From assembly GCA_028716225.1 (NCBI GenBank), contig JAQUQE010000007.1:21403-85402 (forward strand): a DNA stretch of 64,000 nt, read 5' to 3'. The notes under the pieces were generated by a model. The model saw only the letters and a list, made by a program, of their open reading frames with translations, was not told the origin of the DNA and ran no database searches. Below are positions 1-9,380 of the stretch, one piece after another (position 1 is the stretch's first letter; each line of letters opens with the position of its first letter). The position numbers and the translations under genes were made by a program. The DNA comes from Dehalococcoidales bacterium. GTDB taxonomy: Bacteria > Chloroflexota > Dehalococcoidia > Dehalococcoidales > UBA5760.

Positions 1-930
1 GTTGATACGTTGAAGATGTGTCGGAGCAACCAGGCGGTATTGCTCGGGGCGGTTGGTGGTCCTAAGTGGGACAACAACCCCGGGGCTAAAGTCCGTCCCG
101 AGGACGGGCTGCTTGCTTTGAGGAAGGGGCTGGGGTTGTTTGCCAACCTGCGCCCGGTCAAGGTCTTTCCGGTGTTGGTGAATTCCACCAACTTGAAGCC
201 GGATGTTATCCGGGGAGTTGACTTTGTATTTGTTCGTGAGCTTACCGGCGGTCTGTACTTTGGCCGGCCCAAGAGGCAGTGGCGGACGTCACGGGGACGA
301 CGGGCTACCGATTCGATGACCTACTCCGAGCAGGAGATCGAGCGTATCGTTCGGGTCGGTTTCGAACTGGCGTTGAGACGTGATAGAAAGTTGATTTCGG
401 TGGACAAGGCCAACGTGCTGGAGTCCTCCCGGCTGTGGCGGCAGGTGGCCATGGAAGTGGCTGGCGATTACCCCGATGTCGAGCTGGAGCATATGCTGGT
501 CGATGCCTGCTCGATGCGCATAATTCAGAACCCGGCCTACTTTGATGTCATCGTTACCGAGAATACCTTTGGTGATATCCTTACCGATGAGGCCTCGATG
601 CTGGCGGGTTCGATGGGAATGTTGGCATCGGCCAGTCTGGCCGGTGTACCGCAGGAGGGGGTCAATATCTTCGGTATGTATGAGCCAATACACGGCAGCG
701 CTCCCCGCCGTGCCGGGCTTGATATGGCTAATCCGATCGCTATTATCCTCAGCGTTGCTATGATGTTGCGTTATTCCTTTGGTCTGGACCGGGAAGCGGA
801 GGCAGTTGAGCGTGCGGTTGATGAGGTACTCGAGGAGGGCTATCGCACCTATGATATAATGGCTGAGGGCAAGGTAAAGGTGGGCACGGGAAAGATGGGT
901 GACCTGATTGCCGGGAAGGTGGCAGGATAA
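1..930 (+). CDS. leuB: 3-isopropylmalate dehydrogenase (5' end outside window)
   Basis: The frame is open from the first base, so the gene starts upstream of the window. LeuB is an NAD-dependent oxidative decarboxylase that turns 3-isopropylmalate into 2-oxoisocaproate and, in the citramalate route, 3-methylmalate into 2-oxobutyrate. The visible part has the family hallmarks: [11 protein letters not shown] near the start, VRELTGG, the substrate-binding SVDKANVL, the metal-binding [15 protein letters not shown] stretch, and the NAD-site EPIHGSAP segment. It stops 2 bases before cimA, so the two are probably co-transcribed and together serve isoleucine/leucine synthesis. The N-terminal roughly 30 residues are missing only because of the window edge. 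Confidence 0.95.
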   Translation, partial: VDTLKMCRSNQAVLLGAVGGPKWDNNPGAKVRPEDGLLALRKGLGLFANLRPVKVFPVLVNSTNLKPDVIRGVDFVFVRELTGGLYFGRPKRQWRTSRGRRATDSMTYSEQEIERIVRVGFELALRRDRKLISVDKANVLESSRLWRQVAMEVAGDYPDVELEHMLVDACSMRIIQNPAYFDVIVTENTFGDILTDEASMLAGSMGMLASASLAGVPQEGVNIFGMYEPIHGSAPRRAGLDMANPIAIILSVAMMLRYSFGLDREAEAVERAVDEVLEEGYRTYDIMAEGKVKVGTGKMGDLIAGKVAG

Positions 931-932
931 GA

Positions 933-2552
933 TTGGCTTCAGTTCGGCTTTACGATACCATACTTCGCGATGGGGCGCAGAAAGAGGGCATTTCATTTTC
1001 TGTAACGGATAAGTTGGCTATTACACGTAAGCTCGATGAGCTGGGTATTCATTTTGTCGAAGGGGGATGGCCCGGATCCAACCCCAAAGATGTCGAGTTT
1101 TTTACCCTGGCGAAGGACCTCAGACTGCGTAATTCTGAGCTGGTTGCCTTCGGCAGTACCAGACCATCCGCCAGCAGGGCTGAGGATAATGCTAACCTTC
1201 AGTCCCTGGCTGGTGTCGGGGTGAAGACGGTTACCATCGTTGGCAAAAGCTCCGAGTTACAGGTTATCCGGGTGCTGGAAACTAGCCTTGAGGAAAACCT
1301 GACCATGATTGCCGATTCGGTAGGCTATCTCAGGGCGAAGGGGCTTACCGTTTTTTTCGATGCCGAGCATTTTTTCGACGGCTTCAAGACCAATCCTGAC
1401 TATTCCCTGCGTTGTCTGGAGGCAGCGGCCGATGCCGGGGCCGGCTGTCTGGTGCTTTGTGATACCAACGGCGGCTCGCTGCCTGATGAGATAGCTACCG
1501 CCATTGGGGTGGTCAGGGATAAAACCAGTGTAGCGCTGGGTATCCATACCCATAATGATGGCGGGCTGGCAGTAGCTAACACACTGGCTGCTGTGGCCGG
1601 CGGGGTAAGTCAGGTTCAGGGGACGGTCAACGGCTATGGTGAGCGTTGCGGTAATGCCGACCTCTGCTCTATTATCCCGGCACTTAGGCTCAAGATGGGC
1701 ATTGATTGTATCACCGATGCCGGGCTGGCTAAACTGACCGGGGTTTCACACTACATCAGTGAGGTGGCTAATCTTGCCCTCGATCCCTCTTCGCCCTATG
1801 TTGGTTCCAGTGCCTTCAGCCATAAGGGCGGACTCCATGTTTCCGGTCTGGCCAAGTGGGCGGAGAGCTACCAGCATATCGACCCGGCCCGGGTCGGTAA
1901 CCAGTCCAGGGTAGTGGTGTCCGAGCTGTCGGGCAAGGGCAACATTATTTACAAAGCCAGAGAGATGGGCCTGGATCTGCCCTCACGTGGCGAGCAGGTG
2001 AAGAAGCTGCTCGAGCAGGTCAAGTCTCTGGAGAGCCGTGGTTTTCAGTACGAGAATGCCGGGGCTTCCTTTGAGTTGCTGGTCCACCGGGCCAAGCCGG
2101 ACTACCGGCCCTCCTTTGAGCTGGTTGATTTCATGGTGATGGTGGAGAGAAGGCGAAGACTGCCGACTATAGCCGAGCTTGAGGATATGCTCTCCGAGGC
2201 GACGGTAAAGGTGAAGGTGGGTGGTGCAATAATTCATACCGCAGCCGAAGGTAACGGTCCGGTTAATGCCCTAGATCATGCCCTGCGCAAGGCGTTGCTT
2301 CAGTTCTATCCCAGCCTGGCTGCCGTCAGATTGGTGGACTATAAAGTCCGTATTCTTGAAGAAAGCGTCGGTACCGAGTCTCAGGTTCGGGTTCTTATCG
2401 AGTCCAGCGACGGAGTCCATGAGTGGCGTACTGTAGGCAGCTCGGCCAACATTATTGAGGCTAGCTGGTTGGCTTTAGCCGACAGCCTGGAGTACTGGCT
2501 GTTAAAGCAAAAACCGGATAGGGAGAAAGGAGCCAAGGCAGATGGAGATTGA
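933..2552 (+). CDS. cimA: (R)-citramalate synthase
   Basis: CimA condenses pyruvate and acetyl-CoA to (R)-citramalate, the threonine-independent entry to isoleucine. The 539-residue length, an N-terminal TIM barrel beginning with LYDTILRDGAQ, the metal-binding GIHTHNDGG and NGYGERCGNADL segments, the linker with HKGGLH and a C-terminal LeuA-type allosteric dimer domain (about residues 400-525) match CimA rather than homocitrate synthase. The start is a TTG two bases after the leuB stop, preceded by AAGGTGGCAGG; no better start precedes the conserved N-terminus. Leucine/isoleucine feedback through the C-terminal domain is expected from the family but not shown here. Confidence 0.94.
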   Translation: MASVRLYDTILRDGAQKEGISFSVTDKLAITRKLDELGIHFVEGGWPGSNPKDVEFFTLAKDLRLRNSELVAFGSTRPSASRAEDNANLQSLAGVGVKTVTIVGKSSELQVIRVLETSLEENLTMIADSVGYLRAKGLTVFFDAEHFFDGFKTNPDYSLRCLEAAADAGAGCLVLCDTNGGSLPDEIATAIGVVRDKTSVALGIHTHNDGGLAVANTLAAVAGGVSQVQGTVNGYGERCGNADLCSIIPALRLKMGIDCITDAGLAKLTGVSHYISEVANLALDPSSPYVGSSAFSHKGGLHVSGLAKWAESYQHIDPARVGNQSRVVVSELSGKGNIIYKAREMGLDLPSRGEQVKKLLEQVKSLESRGFQYENAGASFELLVHRAKPDYRPSFELVDFMVMVERRRRLPTIAELEDMLSEATVKVKVGGAIIHTAAEGNGPVNALDHALRKALLQFYPSLAAVRLVDYKVRILEESVGTESQVRVLIESSDGVHEWRTVGSSANIIEASWLALADSLEYWLLKQKPDREKGAKADGD

Positions 2553-2724
2553 GAAGGTAACCGTTAAACCGACCTGGGGACTGGCCTGGGGTCTCTGGTG
2601 GAGGATGCTGCTGATTAACATCGGCATAGTGGCGATCATCATCGGTATCACGTTTGCTGTCGGGGCCGTTTTCCTGGAGTCTCTGATCGGCCCCTATTTC
2701 GGAGGGAACTGGTTCATACCCTGA
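2542..2724 (+). CDS. small single-pass membrane protein, function unknown
   Basis: This is a 60-residue protein starting with ATG 11 bases inside the cimA 3' end, with a good AAGGAG ribosome binding site 9 bases upstream, so it is likely translated with cimA. A tryptophan-rich amphipathic start (WGLAWGLWWRM) leads into one hydrophobic helix (about residues 22-48). No recognisable catalytic motif. The overlap with cimA and the strong binding site support a real gene; the function is not recognised. Confidence 0.6.
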   Translation: MEIEKVTVKPTWGLAWGLWWRMLLINIGIVAIIIGITFAVGAVFLESLIGPYFGGNWFIP

Positions 2725-2868
2725 CTCGGCGCGGGTTAGAGTATACTACCCACGAGCAACAACTTATCCTCTCACAATAAAAGGATTATTACAGGGCGGA
2801 ACTGCATTCGATTACACGAAGCAGGTACAAATCATAGAACCCCTCGAGTAATGATGCCGGGTGACCTG

Positions 2869-5178
2869 TTACGGCAGCTCTTCGGTTGGCAGATGGCTGA
2901 GCGGGATTACCTGATCTTCGGTTATCTCTACCTCGGGCATGCCGTCAGTGAAGTGAGGTTCGGGTGGAATAACCTCTTCGTCCCGGCGGTAGGTTTTCTT
3001 CTCTGTGATGGTGTTTAGCAGGGTGTATACCATGCGAAAATTGCCCTGGTGGTTCCCGGTATGACCGGCAGGCAGGAAGCAATTGAGGATTTCCCACTCG
3101 TTGTATATATCGCGTGTCCAGACTATAACCCGCCCCTTCTTGCTTGCTTCTTGCGGTTCTTCTCCCTGGTGCCAGCTTCCGGTGACGACTCTGAGTAACT
3201 TCCTTGCCTTGAAGCTGCATAGTGAATCCTGGTCGATGACGGCATCCGGCGTTGATAGCATCTTTCTTCCTCCGGGGCTTTCGCCATCAGCCAGCTCTTT
3301 GGCCTGCTCGTTTAATACCGAGACTCTTATTTCGTTTTCATATTTATCCAGAAGCTCGCTGAGTTTATCCAGGAGCTTCTCCCGGGTCGTTTCGGTTTGC
3401 GGCTTCGAGGTATCGCCGATCATTACCACTGTTGTCTGTGGTTGAGGAGTGGCGGCCGGAGCCGGTTGCGGAGCTTTGCGGTGACGGTACGTGAAATATA
3501 TCCCCAGGCCGACGGCCAGGGCGATCAGGGAGATATAGATAGCCGGTCTGGTGTAGTCCGGCTTCCAGTCCACGTTTATTATCTTCGGGCTATCCATAAG
3601 CTCGGTACCGCTGGCGTCGGCGGCTATCAGCTTGCCTCCCAATGCACCGAATACTCCCGACATGGCAACCTCGCGGGTGTCCAGATTCCATTGGGCTTCA
3701 CTCCCTGCCTTATGCCAGGTACCACCCATCTCGCCGTAGGGATATTCCATGCTTAGCTGATAGTAGGTATCATAGTTGGCTGTGATGCTTCCCGGCATGG
3801 TGACAGTCAGGTTCAGGTCCTCGCTCCTGACCGTTTCTCCGGTCGGTAGTTCCCAGTGAGAAAAACGGTATCGGGTGTCGGATGTTTCTTCAACCTCCTC
3901 CGGAGCGCTAGTCCTGAGAGTATATCCCCCGCTGTACCAGCCGGTTCCGGTCACCTGCCCCACCTCGGCGGGTTCGGTTATGAATTCGACAAGGTACTCG
4001 GTGTCGTAGTTGGCGATAATCCTTCCCGGCATGGTGACAGTCAGGCTCAGATTCTCACTGGTGACCGTACCCCCGGTAGGAAGCTGCCAGTGGGAAAATC
4101 GATACCGTGTGTCGGACGTGTCTTTAACTTCACCTGGAGCGGTGGCGTTGAATACTTCCCCTTCGCTGTACCAGTCGCTACCGCTCATCAGGCCGGCCTC
4201 GCTGGGAGCTGCCGTGACCTCGAGGAAATACTCGGCGTGATAGCTGAAATGAGCATCGGGAGAGCCCTCGCTTACCTCGATGCTGTCGTCTTCCGCCACA
4301 AATCTGATGCTGGCATTGGTGGGATTGGAAACAGTATCGTCAACAGTTATCGTCTGGCTTGAGTCCAGGTCCAGGCTTAACTGAACGGACTCGCCGCCTT
4401 CCAGAGCTGCTACCCAGTCTCCTTCGACGAAAACATTGGTCTCTCCTGAGGCTAAGCTGGAAGCAATGCTGACAACCGATTCGAAGGTCCCCTCTCGAAC
4501 GAGAAGGATGAAGCTCTGCTGGGCGGACAGTGTTGACGCCGAGCTGTCGGTAACCCTGATGACAAAGCTGTAGGAACCGGCGGTGTCGTCATCCGGAGAG
4601 CCGTTAATGATGCCGGTGCTGCTCCTTAGCGACAGGCCGTCCGGCAGTGAGCCGTTGACGATAGACCAGGTATATGGCGACGTGCCCCCGGTTACGTTAA
4701 CTTTTTGTGAGTAGCTGGTGTCCTCGGTAGCGTCCGGTAAAGTGGTGGTGAGGAAGGACAGGGGAATTTGCGTAACGGTAATTATGAATCCCTGCGGTGA
4801 TGAAGTGCCGGTTATGTCGGTGACGGTGGCGAAGAAGGCGTAGCTCCCGGCCGTGGTCGGCTCTCCCGAGATAACCCCCGTAGCGGCATCAATCGTTAGT
4901 CCGGGTGGTAGCGAGCCGCTGGTGATTGCCCAGTTGGCGGGGGGTGTGATCGGGGCGGCAACCAGGGTCGTCGTGTAGTAGACATCGACCTCAGCTTCCG
5001 GCAGGGTGCTGGGTAGAATGGTGGGCGCTGCCCAAACAGGTGCACTAATAAAGAATATCGCACCGAAGATAGCCAGCGCGCTGACCGTAACTACCTTAAT
5101 TAGACGGCGTACCGAGTTGGCCGCTACCATTAAAGAGTACCGGCGTCGTTGCCGGTTAAGAAGCTTGATCTCTCTCAT
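2869..5178 (-). CDS. large cell-surface protein with Ig-like putative domains and cytoplasmic tail
   Basis: The 769-residue protein has a basic N-terminus and a signal helix (about 25-50, ending PVWAAP). Two cadherin/He_PIG-type Ig domains follow (about 52-230; LPPGLTI..TGVISGEP and LPDGLSL..TGIINGSP), then a beta domain, then two tandem repeats of about 75 residues, each with RYRFSHW and LTVTMPG, at about 330-480. A membrane helix at about 544-562 is followed by a 200-residue tail. The tail has a Pro/Ala-Gln linker, a charged helix and a conserved-looking region with two cysteines. Signal peptide plus membrane anchor places the repeats outside the cell. It is monocistronic; ligand and function are unknown. 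Confidence 0.75.
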   Translation of the reverse strand: MREIKLLNRQRRRYSLMVAANSVRRLIKVVTVSALAIFGAIFFISAPVWAAPTILPSTLPEAEVDVYYTTTLVAAPITPPANWAITSGSLPPGLTIDAATGVISGEPTTAGSYAFFATVTDITGTSSPQGFIITVTQIPLSFLTTTLPDATEDTSYSQKVNVTGGTSPYTWSIVNGSLPDGLSLRSSTGIINGSPDDDTAGSYSFVIRVTDSSASTLSAQQSFILLVREGTFESVVSIASSLASGETNVFVEGDWVAALEGGESVQLSLDLDSSQTITVDDTVSNPTNASIRFVAEDDSIEVSEGSPDAHFSYHAEYFLEVTAAPSEAGLMSGSDWYSEGEVFNATAPGEVKDTSDTRYRFSHWQLPTGGTVTSENLSLTVTMPGRIIANYDTEYLVEFITEPAEVGQVTGTGWYSGGYTLRTSAPEEVEETSDTRYRFSHWELPTGETVRSEDLNLTVTMPGSITANYDTYYQLSMEYPYGEMGGTWHKAGSEAQWNLDTREVAMSGVFGALGGKLIAADASGTELMDSPKIINVDWKPDYTRPAIYISLIALAVGLGIYFTYRHRKAPQPAPAATPQPQTTVVMIGDTSKPQTETTREKLLDKLSELLDKYENEIRVSVLNEQAKELADGESPGGRKMLSTPDAVIDQDSLCSFKARKLLRVVTGSWHQGEEPQEASKKGRVIVWTRDIYNEWEILNCFLPAGHTGNHQGNFRMVYTLLNTITEKKTYRRDEEVIPPEPHFTDGMPEVEITEDQVIPLSHLPTEELP

Positions 5179-5281
5179 TAAGGTCTATTATAGCCGCAAT
5201 ATTTAGTACTTACAATGCGCAAATGTTAAGATATGTAGTATTTTTTGATGGTCATTAACGGCAATCTCAAACAGCCTGAAC

Positions 5282-5370
5282 CTTAAAACGCATGTTATTT
5301 CTTTCATCTATGGTTTTTAGCACTGGTAGGAATACTTTTACGCTTGATCTAACGGATAATTGATAGAGCC
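5282..5370 (+). repeat. copy 1 of an ~88-bp intergenic repeat
   Basis: It aligns with 9251-9337 over its whole length at roughly 70% identity by eye. Both begin CTTAAAACGCAT, share an ATATGGTTT-like middle, and end GCTTGA(T/C)..AACG(G/T)ATAAT..ATAGAG. This copy lies between the divergent surface-protein gene and the ferredoxin-like gene. It could be a conserved regulatory region or an old mobile remnant. Confidence 0.55.
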
Positions 5371-5448
5371 GCATACATTGCTTGGGGAAGGTATATGGGA
5401 TAGAATGAAACCAATCCGTTTATGAACTGGCAGGTAATGGCGGTCTGA

Positions 5449-6177
5449 ATGATGGTAAAGGCGTTTAGAAAGATAGTCCGAATTGATGAGAAAAAGTGTG
5501 ATGGCTGCGGCCTGTGCGTGCCAGCCTGTGCCGAGGGTGCTCTTCAGATAATTAATGGCAAGGCGAAACTGGTCAGCGACAACTACTGCGATGGGTTGGG
5601 TGCCTGTCTTGGCGAATGCCCGCAGGGGGCTATTACCATTGAGGAGAGAGCAGCAGAGGAATTTGACGAGGGAGTTGCCCGGCAGCACCCGGATTCGGGG
5701 AAAGGTGCGGGAGAAGAAGCTGCCTGCGGTGGTTGTCCTTCAGCTGCGGTTAGGCAGCTCGTTCATCAGGAGGTGGGGGATGCCTTCCCAGGGGAGCAAT
5801 CTAATCAGCAGTCGATGCTCTGTCACTGGCCGGTTCAACTCAGCCTCGTACCGCCTTCGGCAGCTTTCCTGAATGACGCCAGGGTGATACTGGTGGGTGA
5901 CTGCGTACCATTTGCCTATGCCGACTTTCACCGGGGATTTCTCCGGGATCACGCTCTGTTGGTGGCCTGTCCTAAGCTTGATGACTTTTCCGCTCATTTA
6001 AAGAAGCTGACCGATATTCTGAGCCATTCGAAGGTAAAGAGCATTGATGTAGTTCGTATGGAGGTACCTTGCTGCGGCGGGCTGACGCAGATGGTAAAGC
6101 AGGCGATTCAATTAAGCGGTCGGGATATTATCTCACAGGAGACCGTCATAGGCATTAACGGTGAGATAAAATCATGA
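5449..6177 (+). CDS. 4Fe-4S ferredoxin-type protein with extra cysteine domain
   Basis: The N-terminal 70 residues form a two-cluster ferredoxin: CDGCGLCVPAC for the first cluster and a modified CDGLGACLGECP for the second. A linker with ACGGCP follows, then a domain (about 120-242) containing CHWPVQL, VGDCVPFAYADF, ACPKLDD and a CCGG motif near residue 206. Similar stand-alone proteins occur in anaerobes and are thought to carry electrons or sense redox state; the exact partner is unknown. It probably acts in the cytoplasm (no signal peptide). ATG at 5449 is followed directly by a second ATG, so the start is uncertain by one codon. The PAS gene lies 40 bases downstream. Confidence 0.8.
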   Translation: MMVKAFRKIVRIDEKKCDGCGLCVPACAEGALQIINGKAKLVSDNYCDGLGACLGECPQGAITIEERAAEEFDEGVARQHPDSGKGAGEEAACGGCPSAAVRQLVHQEVGDAFPGEQSNQQSMLCHWPVQLSLVPPSAAFLNDARVILVGDCVPFAYADFHRGFLRDHALLVACPKLDDFSAHLKKLTDILSHSKVKSIDVVRMEVPCCGGLTQMVKQAIQLSGRDIISQETVIGINGEIKS

Positions 6178-6217
6178 TAATGTGGATGCCGGCACAGAAA
6201 AGCGATAAGGAGTGAAA

Positions 6218-6604
6218 ATGATTGAGCAGTTAAACAAAGATCAACTCGCGGCTATGTTGGAAAAATTACCGGTAGATATCACCTTTGTTGATGAAAATGA
6301 TGTCGTTAGGTATTGGAACAAGCACGATAACAGGATTTTCCAGCGGCCGCTGTCATCGTTAGGTAGGCCGACCCAGCAGTGCCATCCTGACCGGGCCTTA
6401 GACAAGTTGAATCGGATACTGACTGATTTTAAGAGTGGCAGGAAGGATTTGGTGGAGTTCTGGAAGGATATTGAGGGGCGTAAGATACATATCAGGTATT
6501 TTGCCGTGCGGGATACAGATGGCAGATATCTCGGTACGCTGGGTACGGACCAGGATATTACTGACATAAAGGGACTTGAGGGAGAAAAGGTTACTCTTGA
6601 TTAA
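6218..6604 (+). CDS. stand-alone PAS domain protein (DUF438 C-terminal type)
   Basis: This 128-residue protein is almost entirely one PAS domain: LPVDITFVDENDVVRYWN at the start, a central GRPTQQCHP segment and the closing IRYFAVRDTDGRYLGTLGTDQDITDI. The sequence matches the PAS module normally found at the C-terminus of DUF438 hemerythrin-linked proteins, here without its partner. ATG at 6218 is chosen over a GTG two codons earlier because AAGGAG sits 5 bases before it. The stop codon falls inside a 21-bp sequence repeated at 51740, so the 3' end coincides with a mobile-element remnant. Likely a small redox or ligand sensor working with the upstream ferredoxin-like protein (inference). Confidence 0.8.
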   Translation: MIEQLNKDQLAAMLEKLPVDITFVDENDVVRYWNKHDNRIFQRPLSSLGRPTQQCHPDRALDKLNRILTDFKSGRKDLVEFWKDIEGRKIHIRYFAVRDTDGRYLGTLGTDQDITDIKGLEGEKVTLD

Positions 6605-6619
6605 GTCTAGACTAGTTCA
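6599..6619 (+). repeat. 21-bp exact repeat, possible IS481-family end remnant
   Basis: Bases here are identical to 51740-51760, which marks the downstream end of the decayed IS481-family transposase. The sequence includes the palindrome GTCTAGAC. It begins exactly over the PAS gene stop codon. The 200 bases after it, up to trkA, hold no gene I can see. Confidence 0.5.
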
Positions 6620-6826
6620 GATTAAGAGAACGATGTAGGAATACACCATGGCTTGAGTGTTTTTACAAAACATACTAATCCTTCTAACATCATTCTCACA
6701 CTTCCAGTCCTGCAGAAGACCTCGCAATCAACGCTGTGAACCATCTTAACCGCAACAGTATCAAACACAATAACGTGCTTAAAATGTACGTTCTTTATAA
6801 ATCAATAGTTATGCTAAACATCATAC

Positions 6827-7495
6827 CTAATTGTCTTTACTATTAGCTTTCTTTGAATACCAGCGTTCGTTGAAATCAGGGATGTTTTTACTACGGGTCA
6901 AAATGATGATCTCATCCCCTTTATGGAATTTTGTATCATTATCAGCAAAGTTAAGTTTATTGTCACGATAGTAGAAAACAATATGTGCATCTTTGGGAAG
7001 CCCCAGTTCACTAGCTTTGATCGCATCTTCCTCTCGGGCTGTAAAAACAAAAAATCTGGCGTCTTCCTTGAGCAGTGTAGATAAATTAATACTATCAAGT
7101 CCTCGTACCATATTGTCTAGGTGTCGACTTAATGTCCATACTGGAATGATTGTATCTTCAAGCCCGAGTTCACGGCACAATTGCTCCAACCCCGTATCTT
7201 CTATGCTAGTGATAACGCGCTTAAAACCCATCGAGCGTCCCAACAACGATGTGATGATATTAATCTGATCGCTGTTGGTCAGACAAAATAGAATATCGCT
7301 GTTCTTCGGATCTACCTGACTTAATATTGCTGGTTTGGCAGAATCACCGTGTAGGAAGCTACAATCTAATTCTTCGCAAAACTGGTCAATTTTTTCTTTG
7401 TTGACTTCAATAATAATGACTTCGTGCCCCTCGTTGATCAGCGTCTTGGCAGTAATAATAGTTAACGGACTGGCACCTGAAAATACGATCCTCAT
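6827..7495 (-). CDS. trkA: TrkA-type potassium uptake regulator (RCK domain)
   Basis: This is a 222-residue cytoplasmic nucleotide-binding regulator for the Trk K+ transporter. Residues 1-125 form the Rossmann-fold TrkA-N domain (an IVFSGASPLTIITAKTL loop in place of the usual GxGxxG, EVNKEKID acid at the end of strand 2, and HGDSAKPAILSQ). Residues 140-215 form the TrkA-C domain. The glycine loop is weaker than usual, so nucleotide affinity may differ. It starts one base after the trkH stop, so the pair is one operon, trkH first. No terminator is evident after it. Confidence 0.87.
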   Translation of the reverse strand: MRIVFSGASPLTIITAKTLINEGHEVIIIEVNKEKIDQFCEELDCSFLHGDSAKPAILSQVDPKNSDILFCLTNSDQINIITSLLGRSMGFKRVITSIEDTGLEQLCRELGLEDTIIPVWTLSRHLDNMVRGLDSINLSTLLKEDARFFVFTAREEDAIKASELGLPKDAHIVFYYRDNKLNFADNDTKFHKGDEIIILTRSKNIPDFNERWYSKKANSKDN

Positions 7496-7496
7496 A

Positions 7497-8948
7497 TCAT
7501 TCCTCCAGTTTTCTTCCTATCCAAGTACGTGGATAGAATAACACTAACCAGGCTAAGATTTCTAGACGGCCCAATAGCATATCTGCGCAAAGGACCATTT
7601 TTAGAAGTGGGTGTAGCTCAGGAGTAGTTATGCCTGATGATAGACCGACGGTGCCAACCGCTGAGACTACCTCAAATAGTGAGTCAAGGGCATTATGCCC
7701 CATGCCGACAAATATCAGCCATGAAATTGTGATACACGCCAGATAAACAAGAATGATGCTTATAGCACCCTGGATCTCATCTGGCTGCAGCCGGCGCCGG
7801 CCGATGCTAGCTTCAGCGATAGCCTGCCGTGGCATACTAGCACGTTGAAAAAAGACATAGATTACTTGTGTTACTATCAACAAACGCAAGATTTTGATGC
7901 CTCCAGCGGTAGAACCGGCGCAGCCACCCAAAAACATTGAGCAGATAAGTGCAATTTTCGCGCCATCGCTGATTGGAGAAATATCCAGTGTGGTAAATCC
8001 TGCTGTTGAGATAGCGGAGAATGCGTTTAAGAATCCATGGCGTAACGCTTGGGGCCAGTTGAATTCATGACCGCTGAATAGAAATAATGCGACAAGCAAT
8101 GACGTGATCACTCCGGCTAGGAGAAGCCACCGAAATTGGCGATCGCGTATGAAAGCCCCTATGCCATCCTTGGACGAACGATAGTATAGGACCAGTGGGA
8201 TTGCGCCTGCTACTGATAATAATATCACCATTACCTGTAGAGAAAGACTATCTAATCCGGCAAGACTGGCATTATGAGGTGAAAAACCACCCGTGGAGAC
8301 AGCTGAAAAAGCATATATGATGCTATTAAACCATCCTGCGCCCAGTAAACCTAAGATAATGATTCCAAATCCGGTCAATAAGGAGTAGACGATTATCATA
8401 CGTCGGGCATGTGATCTGGTACTGCCGACTAGATCCTCTTCATAGTCTTCTATGTCTCCGATTCTTTTGGCGGCCAACCCCGGGCTAATCATAATTGCCA
8501 CTGATAGGATAACTATACCCAGCCCCCCGACCCACTGCGCCCAGGACCGGGAGAATAGGAACATGGGTGTTTTATCCTCTACAGACGCTACGACACTCAG
8601 ACCTGTAGTTGTGATACTTGAGACGCTCTCGAAAAATGCGTCGATAAAGCTCAGGCCGGAAGCCGTAATAGGCCATATCATAACTAATGCTCCCAGCAAG
8701 AAGATGAAAGCGGTAATGACCATGGCCTCGTTCGTCTGGATACGTTTAGGGGTGGGTAATCTTTGCAGGAAGAAGCCTGTGGTAAAGACACTGACAACAA
8801 TAATCAAATAGCGGAGTGAAGTGTCGTAATCACCGAGTAGTATAGATACGGCTAACGGTACCAGTGAGAGTAGTGCTAGAACAACCGAAATCTGGCCGAA
8901 GTATTTCAAGATTGGTAACAGTCTAACGGAATAACTCAACGAACGCAT
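7497..8948 (-). CDS. trkH: TrkH-family potassium transporter subunit
   Basis: The 483-residue integral membrane protein carries the four pseudo-repeats of the K+ pore, each with a filter-like loop: SITTTGLS, AVSTGGFS, AISTAGFT and AVGTVGLS. It has about ten hydrophobic segments and ends with the family-typical RLEILAWLVLFYP. Length fits TrkH/KtrB proteins. It works with TrkA, encoded one base downstream, for K+ influx. The long upstream region (8949-9358) should hold its promoter. Confidence 0.93.
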   Translation of the reverse strand: MRSLSYSVRLLPILKYFGQISVVLALLSLVPLAVSILLGDYDTSLRYLIIVVSVFTTGFFLQRLPTPKRIQTNEAMVITAFIFLLGALVMIWPITASGLSFIDAFFESVSSITTTGLSVVASVEDKTPMFLFSRSWAQWVGGLGIVILSVAIMISPGLAAKRIGDIEDYEEDLVGSTRSHARRMIIVYSLLTGFGIIILGLLGAGWFNSIIYAFSAVSTGGFSPHNASLAGLDSLSLQVMVILLSVAGAIPLVLYYRSSKDGIGAFIRDRQFRWLLLAGVITSLLVALFLFSGHEFNWPQALRHGFLNAFSAISTAGFTTLDISPISDGAKIALICSMFLGGCAGSTAGGIKILRLLIVTQVIYVFFQRASMPRQAIAEASIGRRRLQPDEIQGAISIILVYLACITISWLIFVGMGHNALDSLFEVVSAVGTVGLSSGITTPELHPLLKMVLCADMLLGRLEILAWLVLFYPRTWIGRKLEE

Positions 8949-9358
8949 GACTTTATCTCAGTTTATTTTCAATAAATAAAACCTGGCAAAGTTCTGTCAA
9001 ATACGCTGTTATTTATCATACTCTTCAGACAGGTCCGGCATTGTGTCAGATGCCACTAGCTGTTGGCCTAAGGCTATCAACGGACATACCTGATTGTATT
9101 ACCTAATCCACTCACAATCAATAGTTTTGGGTGAGATGAAGAAGTTATACTCTGCCTTTCAATACCAACCTGATTATTATATTTGTGCGAATCAACATTA
9201 GAAATCTGTCGTTGATTGAACAATCAGTTATAAACAATGTCTATAGCATGCTTAAAACGCATATTATTTTTTCGCCATATGGTTTAGTAATCATTAAGAC
9301 AACTTTTCTGCTTGACATAACGTATAATCAATAGAGGTTAACAAACAAGGAGACTCAC
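8949..9358. other. intergenic region between trkH and the tRNA-Gly element
   Basis: About 410 AT-rich bases with no gene supported. It should carry the trkH promoter (minus strand) and contains copy 2 of the ~88-bp intergenic repeat near its right end. Confidence 0.6.
9251..9337 (+). repeat. copy 2 of the ~88-bp intergenic repeat
   Basis: Pairs with 5282-5370. Its 3' part, CTTGACATAACGTATAAT, also resembles the minus-strand promoter of the orphan transcript at 18993-19021 (CTTGACAATCAACGGATAAT), suggesting a shared promoter-like module. Confidence 0.5.
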
Positions 9359-9380
9359 ATGCGTAAAGTTAAGCAATCAT

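Noticed and set aside
289..996. Long minus-strand frame opposite leuB
   Set aside because: Shadow of the leuB/cimA coding strand, no family features.
3856..4362. Plus-strand frame inside the surface-protein gene
   Set aside because: Antisense shadow produced by the repeats; no ribosome site.
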